From positions 1-8,184 of the forward strand of contig CBINNP010000160.1 of assembly GCA_966252075.1 (NCBI GenBank): 8,184 nt of DNA. Direction: 5' to 3'. The notes under the pieces were generated by a model that saw nothing but the letters and a program-made list of their open reading frames with translations, was not told the DNA's origin and ran no database searches. Shown here piece by piece: positions 1-6,181 of this stretch. A program made the translations under genes and the position numbers. The stretch comes from Solimonas sp966252075 (GTDB lineage Bacteria; Pseudomonadota; Gammaproteobacteria; Nevskiales; Nevskiaceae). The number at the start of each line of letters is the position of its first letter. The first letter of the stretch is position 1.

Positions 1-1
1 C

Positions 2-784
2 GCCGTGCTGATCTTCACTGTGGTGCTGCGCTGGCCGATCCGCGGCCTGCTGACGGCGATCGAGTACATCGAGCACGGCGCCGTGCCGGCTGCCGGCGGC
101 ATGGCCGCGCCGAGCGAGCTGCGGCAGATCGGCCGCGCCCTGCACCGGCTGGCCAAGCAGTTGCGCGCCGGCACGCAGGAACGCGAGCTGATGCTGGCCG
201 GCATGTCGCACGACCTGCGCTCGCCGCTGGCGCGGATCCAGGCGGCGATCGAACTGCGCGCGCGGCCCGGCGAGGACTGGCAGCCGGTGCTGCGCGACGT
301 GCGCGAGATCGACCACATCATCGGCCAGTGCATCGACTACGTGCGCGACGGCCAGGATGAACCGCTGACCCAGGAAGTGCTCGACGAACTGGTTTGCAGC
401 GCGATCCGCGACGATGACGAGGTACAGCTCGATCTCGCTGCCAGCATCGCGGCGCCGATGCGCCGGCAATCGATGCTGCGGCTGATCCGCAATCTGCTCG
501 ATAACGCCCGCGCGCACGGCGCGCCGCCGGTGACGCTGCGCACCTGGCATGAAGCCGACGCGCTGGTACTGAGCGTGGAGGATGGCGGCGCCGGCATCGA
601 GCCGGCGCAGTGGGAACGGCTGTGCGCGCCGTTCGCGCAGGGCGCACGCGCCCGCCATCCGGGCGGCGCCGGCCTGGGGCTGGCGATCGTCCAGCGCGTT
701 GCCGATCGTCACGGCGCCACGCTGCACGTGCGCGCGCGCAGCGACACGCAGCCGTTCGCGATCGAACTGCGGCTGCCGCGGTAG
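2..784 (+). CDS. Sensor histidine kinase, EnvZ-like, C-terminal part (5' end outside window)
   Basis: This is the cytoplasmic end of a two-component sensor kinase of the inner membrane. It would autophosphorylate a histidine and pass the phosphate to a response regulator, probably encoded upstream of the window. Counting from the in-frame GTG at 5, the visible protein starts with the end of a membrane segment (IFTVVLRWP) and a HAMP-like linker (about 11-55). The HisKA H-box MSHDLRSPLARIQ follows, with the phospho-acceptor at His69. The HATPase domain shows an N-box (NLLDNARAHG, Asn167), a G1 box (DGGAGI, Asp193) and a G2 box (GGAGLGLAIVQ, from 220). All catalytic motifs are intact. The reading frame is open to the window edge, so the GTG at 5 is not taken as the true start. 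The H-box resembles EnvZ, but the sensed signal cannot be inferred because the periplasmic part is missing. The next gene starts 130 bp downstream. Confidence 0.93.
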   Translation, partial: AVLIFTVVLRWPIRGLLTAIEYIEHGAVPAAGGMAAPSELRQIGRALHRLAKQLRAGTQERELMLAGMSHDLRSPLARIQAAIELRARPGEDWQPVLRDVREIDHIIGQCIDYVRDGQDEPLTQEVLDELVCSAIRDDDEVQLDLAASIAAPMRRQSMLRLIRNLLDNARAHGAPPVTLRTWHEADALVLSVEDGGAGIEPAQWERLCAPFAQGARARHPGGAGLGLAIVQRVADRHGATLHVRARSDTQPFAIELRLPR

Positions 785-867
785 CCGCCACTGCGGCTTT
801 TCGCCCGCCTCGTTACAACTGCAAACACACTGTTTCAGAGCCCTGCGGCGCTCCTCGGCACGATGCA

Positions 868-904
868 GGGCCACGCCTTGCGTGGGCCCATTTCGCGCTT
901 TTCG
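868..904 (+). terminator. Possible weak hairpin terminator after the kinase gene
   Basis: GGGCCACG (868-875) can pair with CGTGGGCCC (881-889), leaving one bulged base and a five-base loop. A loosely T-rich stretch (ATTTCGCGCTTTT) follows. The T-run is interrupted, so this is a weak terminator candidate at best. It could equally be a leader structure of the lipoprotein gene that starts at 915. Confidence 0.3.
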
Positions 905-914
905 AGGAGCATTC

Positions 915-2135
915 ATGTCCGTTCGTCCCGCCGTTCCCGGTGTCGCGCGCCGCTGCGCGCCGCGCCAAGTCCTCGCCGCGCTGACACTCAGCTTGCTGGC
1001 TGCCTGCGGCAGCAGCGAAGACAGCGACGACACCAGCCTGGAATCGGCGTTCACCGTCATCGGCCAATCCAGCTTCACGGCCAGTTCCTCCAACGGCGGT
1101 TCGACCAGCGCCTCAGCGGCCACGCTCAACAGCCCGCTCGGCAATGTCGCCAGCAATGGCAGCGTGATGTTCATCGCCGATACCGCCAACAACCGCGTGC
1201 TCGGCTACAACAGCATCCCGTCGGGCAACGGCGCCAATGCCGACTTCGTGCTCGGCCAGTCCGACTTCAGCGGCAAGGACAGCGCGACCACGGCCAGCGG
1301 CCTGTCGGCGCCGGTGTCGGTATTCATCAGCAGCGACAACCAGCTGGTGGTCGCCGATTCGCAGAACAACCGCGTGTTGATCTGGAAGACGCTGCCGACC
1401 GGCAATGGCCAGCCGGCGGACGTGGTGGTGGGCCAGACCAGCTTCACGACGCGCCTGTCGGCCACCACGCAGACCGGCCTGAACTACCCGACGGCGGCGA
1501 TCATCGCCGGCAACCAGTTGCTGGTTGCCGATCGCAACAACAACCGGGTGCTGATCTGGGACGAGGTGCCGGCGGCCGGCAGCAACGGGGCTGCCGCCGA
1601 TCTGGTGCTCGGCCAGACCGGCTTCACCACCAGCGTCCACGACGACGAGGAGTACTCGCTGTACAACCCGTCCTCGCTGTGGAGCGATGGCTACAAGCTG
1701 CTGGTCTCCGATACCAGCAACAACCGCGTGCTGTACTGGTCCAACTTTCCGCAGGACATCGGTGCTTCGGCGACCTACGTGATCGGCCAGACCGATTTCT
1801 CGCGCTCGACCGCCGGCACCTCCGCTTCGACCCTGCGCTCGCCGTTCGGCATCGCCTCCGACGGCTCGGCGTTCTACATCGCCGATCAGGGCAACAACCG
1901 CGTGCTGCGCTTCGACTCGCTGCCGATCGCCAACAATGCGAGCGCCAGCTATGTCTACGGCCAGGACAGCGACAGCTTCACCGCCGCGACCGCCAACGAC
2001 GAGGATCAGGATAGCGTCAAGGACGACAATCCGACCGAGCAGACGCTCAACGGCCCCAGCGGCGTGCATGTCGCCGCCGGCGTGCTGTACGTGACGGACC
2101 GCAGCAACAACCGCGTCCTGCTGTTCGCGCCGTGA
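915..2135 (+). CDS. NHL-repeat beta-propeller lipoprotein
   Basis: A predicted envelope lipoprotein of 406 residues. The start is the ATG at 915, preceded by GAGGAG. The frame is open further upstream, but only this start gives a signal peptide: a basic N-region, a hydrophobic stretch and the lipobox LLAAC (lipidated Cys31). The rest is six near-identical NHL-type units. Each carries a (A/S/T)D..NNRVL strand, at residues 88, 147, 205, 265, 323 and 394, and each is preceded by a V(I/L/V)GQ..F-like motif. Six units fit a closed six-bladed propeller, a fold that usually binds proteins or ligands and only sometimes has enzymatic activity. Spacing is 58-60 residues except before the last unit, where an acidic insert (362-373) resembles a calcium-binding loop. 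No catalytic residues are recognisable. The stop overlaps the start of the next lipoprotein gene, so the two are probably translationally coupled. The ligand or partner is unknown. Confidence 0.9.
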   Translation: MSVRPAVPGVARRCAPRQVLAALTLSLLAACGSSEDSDDTSLESAFTVIGQSSFTASSSNGGSTSASAATLNSPLGNVASNGSVMFIADTANNRVLGYNSIPSGNGANADFVLGQSDFSGKDSATTASGLSAPVSVFISSDNQLVVADSQNNRVLIWKTLPTGNGQPADVVVGQTSFTTRLSATTQTGLNYPTAAIIAGNQLLVADRNNNRVLIWDEVPAAGSNGAAADLVLGQTGFTTSVHDDEEYSLYNPSSLWSDGYKLLVSDTSNNRVLYWSNFPQDIGASATYVIGQTDFSRSTAGTSASTLRSPFGIASDGSAFYIADQGNNRVLRFDSLPIANNASASYVYGQDSDSFTAATANDEDQDSVKDDNPTEQTLNGPSGVHVAAGVLYVTDRSNNRVLLFAP

Positions 2136-3502
2136 AGGCGGGGGCATGGACTCGCGGCGTCGTCACCGGCGCTGCGCTGGGTCTGCTGTCGCTGCTCGTC
2201 GCCTGCAACGGCGTCGATCCGACCGGCGACGGCGGCGGCCCGGTGGCGGTGCGCATCCAGTCCGGCGACAGCACCTCGGAACTGCAGACGGTGGAGTGCG
2301 CGGCGACGCAGCTCAACGCGATCGCCACCTTCACCGGCGGCAGCGCCGGCGAGCACGACGTCACCGCGCGGGTGATCTGGACCAGCAGCAAGCCGGGCGT
2401 GATCGACGTCAGCAATGGCGAGATCGAGACGGCGCCGGGGTCGGGAGACTATTTCCCCGCCGGCACCGTCGTCGCCCGCACGACCGGCGACGCCATCATC
2501 CGCGCCGACTACGCCGGCATGTACGCGAGCTTCAGCGTCAGCGCCGATGCGATCGCCAGCATGCGGATCTCGCCGGCGCTGACGCGGATGGCGCCGGATT
2601 CGCAGACCAACTTCCGGCTTTATATCCGCCCGAAGTCGGACCGTCTGGAGCAGGATTTCACCGACAGCGCCACCTGGCTGGTGCCGAGCAATTCATCGGC
2701 AGCCGAGATTGCCTCGTACTCGACCGTGCAGGCACATGCCAATCCCCTGGAGACGCCGTTCACCGTCGAGGCACGGCTGTACGCCTGCGAGCGCAGCATC
2801 AGCCGCGAGCTGCGCCTGAGCCGGCCGGTGGCGCTGCAGTTGCACTACGAGCAGCCGGAGAGCGCCGCGGTACCCCTGGTGCTGGGCGACCGCATCCGCG
2901 TCAATGCCGTCTTCGACGACGCCAGCGCGCCACCGCAGAATCTGTCGGCGCAGGTCAATATCGAGACCGCCAGCGGCTATGCGCCGGACATCGCCGAGGC
3001 CAGCACCACGCTCGGGCAAGTGCAGAGCGCCGACGATGCCGACACCTGCGCGGCGCTGGCGCTGACGGCGCCCTGCACGTATCTGGAACTCAACGACTAC
3101 GTGCTGGTCAGCGGCCTGCAGAAGAACAAGACCGTGCAGTTGTCGTTCGACTACGACCCGTCAGGATTGAATGTGAGCGTGCTGAGCCGGCCGTATCTGT
3201 TCGCCGACACCGAGGCCACCAGTTTGAGGCTGCTGGCGCGCAATGCGCAGCTGCGATTCCCCAATCTCGGACAGGTTGAAGCCTATGCCGGCTTCAGCGA
3301 TGGCATCGAGCGTCCGGTGACGCGCCATGTCAGCTGGACCACCGAAGACAGCGATCTGCTGACGGTCACCAACACGGGTATCGACGGCGGTTTGCTGGTG
3401 CCGAAAAACTTGACTGGCACGGCGCGGATCTATGCCTCGCTGGGCAGCGACGCGGAGGGCGAAATCGAGGAGGATCTGAGCGTCGCCGTCAGCAAGCAGT
3501 AG
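2132..3502 (+). CDS. Large lipoprotein with bacterial Ig-like (Big2-type) character
   Basis: A predicted lipoprotein of 456 residues. It starts with GTG at 2132 inside the stop of the preceding gene (GTGA overlap). No Shine-Dalgarno sequence is visible, which fits translational coupling. The N-terminus is a typical lipoprotein signal with lipobox LLVAC (lipidated Cys25). Asn follows Cys, so no Asp+2 retention signal is present and outer-membrane sorting is plausible. The mature part is beta-rich. A segment at about 35-135 has the Big2-like pattern ATFTGGS...DVT..V.WTSSKPGVIDVSNG, and a similar pattern recurs near the C-terminus (AYAGFSDGIERPVTRHVSWTTED...LTVTNTG). The middle (about 140-360) is not recognised, though two Cys-containing stretches (ECAA, DTCAALALTAPC) could form disulfides. 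These domains are usually structural or adhesive modules. I infer an envelope or surface partner of the propeller lipoprotein. The Ig assignment rests on sequence pattern alone. Confidence 0.82.
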   Translation: MKAGAWTRGVVTGAALGLLSLLVACNGVDPTGDGGGPVAVRIQSGDSTSELQTVECAATQLNAIATFTGGSAGEHDVTARVIWTSSKPGVIDVSNGEIETAPGSGDYFPAGTVVARTTGDAIIRADYAGMYASFSVSADAIASMRISPALTRMAPDSQTNFRLYIRPKSDRLEQDFTDSATWLVPSNSSAAEIASYSTVQAHANPLETPFTVEARLYACERSISRELRLSRPVALQLHYEQPESAAVPLVLGDRIRVNAVFDDASAPPQNLSAQVNIETASGYAPDIAEASTTLGQVQSADDADTCAALALTAPCTYLELNDYVLVSGLQKNKTVQLSFDYDPSGLNVSVLSRPYLFADTEATSLRLLARNAQLRFPNLGQVEAYAGFSDGIERPVTRHVSWTTEDSDLLTVTNTGIDGGLLVPKNLTGTARIYASLGSDAEGEIEEDLSVAVSKQ

Positions 3503-3757
3503 GCCAGACCAAACCCCTCGCGGACCGCCTTGGACGGTGCTATGGTGCGGCCGGGGTAGAGGTGTTCGACGTCGAATCTGGAACCGTGTACAGTCGATTT
3601 CGCAGTTGCTTCAAGTCCAAGAAGGTCCGGCGCGGTGTCGGGTCATCTTAAAAACTCGGAGCGTTTACGACCTCCGGCTACGTTTCTTGATCGCTTCTTG
3701 CACTTATAAGTTGGGTGTAAGCCCGTTTTCATCAATCGAAGTCAGAGGGAATGTTGC
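3503..3757 (+). other. Intergenic region and probable leader of the cold-shock gene
   Basis: No convincing gene is seen in these 255 bp. The stretch nearest the cold-shock gene is AT-richer than its surroundings. It contains a perfect 12-bp palindrome TTCGACGTCGAA (3565-3576), a TATAAG box (3705-3710) and a short hairpin around it (arms 3697-3703 and 3715-3721). A ribosome-binding site GAGGGA lies at 3745-3750, eight bases... seven to eight before the ATG at 3758. Cold-shock genes often have long structured leaders, so much of this region may be transcribed. No clear -35 box at good spacing from TATAAG was found. Confidence 0.5.
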
Positions 3758-3970
3758 ATGTCTAATGTCTCGACCGGCACCGTGAAGTGGTTCAACGATG
3801 CGAAAGGGTTCGGCTTCATCACCCCGGAAGGCGGCGGTGAAGATCTCTTTGCGCACTTCCGTGAGATCCAGGGCACGGGCTTCAAAACGCTGAAGGAAGG
3901 CCAGAAGGTGCAGTACGAAGTGCGCCGCGGCCCCAAGGGCTTGCAGGCGGCTGCGATCCGCCCGCTCTAA
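3758..3970 (+). CDS. CspA-family cold-shock protein
   Basis: A 70-residue single cold-shock domain, the usual full length for the family. These small cytoplasmic five-stranded beta-barrels bind single-stranded RNA and DNA, melt secondary structure and support translation or transcription at low temperature or in growth transitions. The sequence opens with TGTVKWFNDAKGFGFI, containing RNP1 (KGFGFI, residues 16-21). RNP2 follows as DLFAHF (29-34), where Ala32 replaces the more common Val. The ending VQYEVRRGPKGLQAAAI is typical. GAGGGA at 3745-3750 supports the start at 3758. The gene stands alone, with its own leader and a strong terminator at 4008-4032. Whether it is cold-induced or constitutive cannot be told from the sequence, because bacteria often carry several paralogs. 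Confidence 0.97.
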   Translation: MSNVSTGTVKWFNDAKGFGFITPEGGGEDLFAHFREIQGTGFKTLKEGQKVQYEVRRGPKGLQAAAIRPL

Positions 3971-4007
3971 GCCTGTACGCTCCTTCGGCGGTTTTCGCCG
4001 GCAAGAG

Positions 4008-4033
4008 ACCGCGGCCCGGCGCCGCGGTTTTTC
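4008..4033 (+). terminator. Rho-independent terminator of the cold-shock gene
   Basis: A perfect 8-bp GC-rich stem, ACCGCGGC (4008-4015) with GCCGCGGT (4021-4028), has a five-base loop and is followed directly by a T-run. A smaller hairpin, CGGCG/CGCCG (3986-3990 and 3996-4000), lies just upstream. The T-run is only on the + strand side, so this terminator serves the cold-shock gene and not the convergent SET gene. Confidence 0.88.
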
Positions 4034-4098
4034 TTTGCCCGTCACTTTTTCCAGAAAGGCCACCGGCGCGATCGAGCGTTGACGCGGCGCAGCATGGA

Positions 4099-4584
4099 TC
4101 AGCTTCTGGCCGGCTTCCGGCGCTTGGGCCGCAGCATGGTGCCCGTACATTTCCGGGTTCCGCAGCGGCACGCCCAGATCTTGCGCAGCCGTGGCGTATG
4201 CGGCTCGTCCAGGGTGATGCCGTAGTCGTAGGTGAGTTCTTCGCCGGCGCGGACGGCCCTGCGCGTCTCGATGAAGATGCGGTCGCGCGCGCGGTTGCCC
4301 TTGGGGTTTTCGACGATCACGGCCTCGCAGTTCGGATCGCAACTGGTGTTGATCCAGCGGGCGATGTTGCCGTGGTCGTTGCCGTCGATCACGTACTGCT
4401 CGTTGAGCGTGAACAGGAAGGTATGACCGGAGTCGGCATCGCCGCCATAGACCTGGTCGATGTCCTCGTGCGTGCGCAGTGCGCCCTTGTACTGGATGAC
4501 GCGGAAACCGGCGGGAAGATCGCGGGCGGCAAAGACGCCGTTGCCATGAATGGGGGAACGGCGCAGCTGCAGATTACGGGGCAT
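4099..4584 (-). CDS. SET-domain protein-lysine methyltransferase
   Basis: A 161-residue stand-alone SET protein with a post-SET zinc site, expected to transfer a methyl group from S-adenosylmethionine to protein lysine. The N-terminal motif SPIHGNGVFA (10-19) matches the SET-I cofactor region. The core motif is RWINTSCDPNCEA (76-88). ELTYDYG (116-122) supplies the conserved catalytic Tyr region. The post-SET CRCGTRKC gives Cys139, Cys141 and Cys146, which with Cys86 can form the zinc site. The usual motif is NHSC; here it is NTSC, with Thr80 in place of His, a position near the cofactor. The tail is basic (RPKRRKPARS), possibly for nucleic-acid or acidic-partner contact. No Shine-Dalgarno is visible before the start at 4584. 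Small SET proteins occur in several proteobacteria, usually with unknown substrates. The gene is divergent from the PA2779-like gene. Confidence 0.92.
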   Translation of the reverse strand: MPRNLQLRRSPIHGNGVFAARDLPAGFRVIQYKGALRTHEDIDQVYGGDADSGHTFLFTLNEQYVIDGNDHGNIARWINTSCDPNCEAVIVENPKGNRARDRIFIETRRAVRAGEELTYDYGITLDEPHTPRLRKIWACRCGTRKCTGTMLRPKRRKPARS

Positions 4585-4616
4585 GGAACGTCGGGGTGGC
4601 GAGCGGGAAGGCGGCT

Positions 4617-4658
4617 ATTGTGCTGCAAATTTCATGCGCCGCCGTGCTGCGGCACAAT
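4617..4658. promoter_or_regulatory. Inverted repeat between divergent genes; possible paired -10 elements or operator
   Basis: ATTGTGCTGC (4617-4626) and GCGGCACAAT (4649-4658) form an inverted repeat matching at 9 of 10 positions, separated by 22 bp. Each arm reads CACAAT in the direction of one flanking gene: leftward 32 nt before the SET start, and rightward 103 nt before the PA2779-like start. They could be divergent -10 boxes or a dimeric operator. No good -35 box was found on either side. Confidence 0.35.
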
Positions 4659-4761
4659 CATCCTTCACGAGGTTTTTTCAGTAGAGGTTCAGTGCCACGC
4701 GTCAGCCTGTGCGCCTGGCGCATCACGCGGTCCGACCTGATCAATTGCAAGGAGCTCGACG

Positions 4762-5142
4762 ATGAAGACTTTCGCCCGCGGTGCGCTGCTGGGAATGCTG
4801 AGTGTGGGTGTGGTGCTGGCCTCGGCGCCGGCGCCGCTGCGCGCCGGCATGATCGGCACGGAACAGATGCTGAGCAGCGCCTCGCGCGCCGACGACCTGA
4901 GCACGATCAACGCCTTCATGGCGCGTGAAGCGGTAAGCGCAGAGCTCGAGCGCTACGGCGTCGATCCGCTGCAGACCCAGGCCCGTGTCGCCGCGCTCAG
5001 TGACCAGGAACTGCGCCAGCTCGCCGACAGTATCCGCGACCAGCCGGCCGGTGCCGGTGCGCTGGCGGTGGTCGGCATCGTCTTCGTGGTGCTGCTGATC
5101 CTGGAACTGGTCGGCGTCATCAACATTTTCAACCGCATCTGA
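4762..5142 (+). CDS. PA2779-family small membrane protein
   Basis: A 126-residue protein resembling the family of Pseudomonas aeruginosa PA2779, whose function is not established. It has an N-terminal signal peptide (MKTFARGALLGMLSVGVVLA..., probable cleavage after LRA28). A helical soluble part of about 65 residues (ERYGVDPLQTQARVAALSDQE) follows. Next come PAGAG (95-99) and a C-terminal hydrophobic segment (about 100-123) with Glu115 inside it, ending in a short NRI tail. This gives a periplasmic domain anchored at the C-terminus. The start at 4762 has a strong ribosome-binding site, AAGGAG (4749-4754), seven bases upstream. The gene is immediately followed by a PA2778-like peptidase gene, the arrangement that defines this family pair. 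The PAGAG sequence before the membrane segment resembles the small-residue sites that C39 peptidases cut, so it could be a processing site; that is inference. Confidence 0.85.
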   Translation: MKTFARGALLGMLSVGVVLASAPAPLRAGMIGTEQMLSSASRADDLSTINAFMAREAVSAELERYGVDPLQTQARVAALSDQELRQLADSIRDQPAGAGALAVVGIVFVVLLILELVGVINIFNRI

Positions 5143-5165
5143 GCCGGAACGCGTTTGTCGCGTTG

Positions 5166-6101
5166 ATGCTGGCGGCCGGCATGGCCGCCGGCTGCGCCAG
5201 CCTGCCTTCGTCGCCGGCCTTGCGCGAGGGGGCGGCGGTCGAGCTGAGCCAGACGCCCTTCTTTCCGCAGCGCGAATACCAGTGTGGTCCGGCGGCCCTG
5301 GCCACCAGCCTCGGTGCCAGCGGCGTCACGGTCACGCCAGACCAACTGGTGCCCGCTGTCTATCTGCCCGGCCGCCAAGGCAGTCTGCAGGCGGAGCTGG
5401 TGGCGGCGGCACGGCGGCATCAACGCGCCGCGGTCGCGGTAGAGCCGCAGTTGCCGGCGCTGATCGCCGGTCTGCGTGAGGGCCAGCCGGTGCTGGTGCT
5501 GCTCAATCTGGGTTTTTCCTGGCTGCCGGTGTGGCACTACGCGGTGGTGGTCGGCTACGAGCCGGACGCCGCGCGCTTCATCCTGCGCTCCGGTAGCGAA
5601 CGCCGCGCGACGATGCGCGCGGCGCGGTTCGATGCCGCCTGGGCCCGCGCCAAGCGCTGGGGCGTGATGGTGGTGCCGACGGACCGGATTCCGCGCTCTG
5701 TCTCGGAGCGCGCCTGGCTGAGCGCGGTGGCGCCGTTCGAATCCTTGCGCCAGTTCGATCAGGCGCAGTCCGCCTACGCGGCTGCCGTGCAGCGCTGGCC
5801 GCAGTCTGCGGCGGCGTGGATCGCCAATGGCAATGTGCAGGCGTTGCAGCAGCGATGGGCCGATGCACTGGTGTCCTACGGCCGCGCGGTGGCGCTGCAG
5901 GACGGCGTGGCGGTTCGCAACAATCGCGCGGACCTGCTCGGCAAGCTGGGCTGCAGCACGCTGGCCCATGTCGACCTGCGGCGCGCAGCGCAGTTGGATC
6001 CGCAGCAGCACTACGCTACCGCGTTGCGACAGACCGCACTGCAATTGCCGGCGCAGGATGCTTGTCCGGCGTTCGTGCATGACATCGTCGGTGCGCACTG
6101 A
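5166..6101 (+). CDS. PA2778-family C39-like cysteine peptidase lipoprotein with TPRs
   Basis: A predicted envelope cysteine peptidase of about 311 residues, like PA2778 of Pseudomonas aeruginosa. The N-terminal half is a C39-like papain fold with nucleophile Cys in REYQCGPAALAT (Cys40 from this start), the Gln just before it, and His in VWHYAVVVGY (His124). The third residue is not the usual Asp-Pro; the strand reads FILRSGS. The C-terminal half has TPR-like helices (about 180-290; FDQAQSAYAAAVQRWPQ, WADALVSYGRAVAL), suited to binding a protein partner. Residues 6-10 (MAAGC) form a lipobox. The start is uncertain: ATG 5166 (or TTG 5163) gives a signal sequence with no basic N-region, and the ribosome-binding site is poor. 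The same frame upstream reads LSRNAFVAL from a CTG at 5139 and would supply the missing basic residue. The gene begins about 20 bp after the PA2779-like gene, so the two are almost certainly co-transcribed. Confidence 0.88.
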   Translation: MLAAGMAAGCASLPSSPALREGAAVELSQTPFFPQREYQCGPAALATSLGASGVTVTPDQLVPAVYLPGRQGSLQAELVAAARRHQRAAVAVEPQLPALIAGLREGQPVLVLLNLGFSWLPVWHYAVVVGYEPDAARFILRSGSERRATMRAARFDAAWARAKRWGVMVVPTDRIPRSVSERAWLSAVAPFESLRQFDQAQSAYAAAVQRWPQSAAAWIANGNVQALQQRWADALVSYGRAVALQDGVAVRNNRADLLGKLGCSTLAHVDLRRAAQLDPQQHYATALRQTALQLPAQDACPAFVHDIVGAH

Positions 6102-6181
6102 TCTGGTTCAGCCTCGATCAAGCCGGCACTGCGCAAGCTCGCGGCCACTCGACAATAACGAAGCACACAAGGAGTGTTGCG

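Noticed and set aside
840..871. GCCCTGC...GCAGGGC stem between the kinase and lipoprotein genes
   Set aside because: The loop is 18 bases long and no T-run follows, so it is not supported as a terminator or riboswitch.
582..914. Upstream extension of the propeller gene's open frame into the kinase gene
   Set aside because: It overlaps the kinase in another frame. The ATG at 915 has a ribosome-binding site and gives a lipoprotein signal, which the extension would destroy.
1176..2120. Regular repeats considered as a CRISPR array
   Set aside because: The period is about 175-180 bp and the repeats are in-frame protein-coding blades, not 25-40 bp direct repeats with unique spacers.
1113..2147. 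Long minus-strand open frame opposite the propeller gene
   Set aside because: It is a GC-rich shadow of the repeated coding sequence; its regularity mirrors the NHL units and it has no recognisable domain.
3537..3785. Plus-strand open frame before and over the cold-shock start
   Set aside because: It has no recognisable domain, overlaps the cold-shock start in another frame, and covers what is better explained as leader sequence.
4953..6098. 381-codon minus-strand open frame opposite the PA2779/PA2778-like genes
   Set aside because: The composition is rich in Arg, His and Gln, typical of antisense GC-rich DNA, and both plus-strand genes carry clear family motifs.
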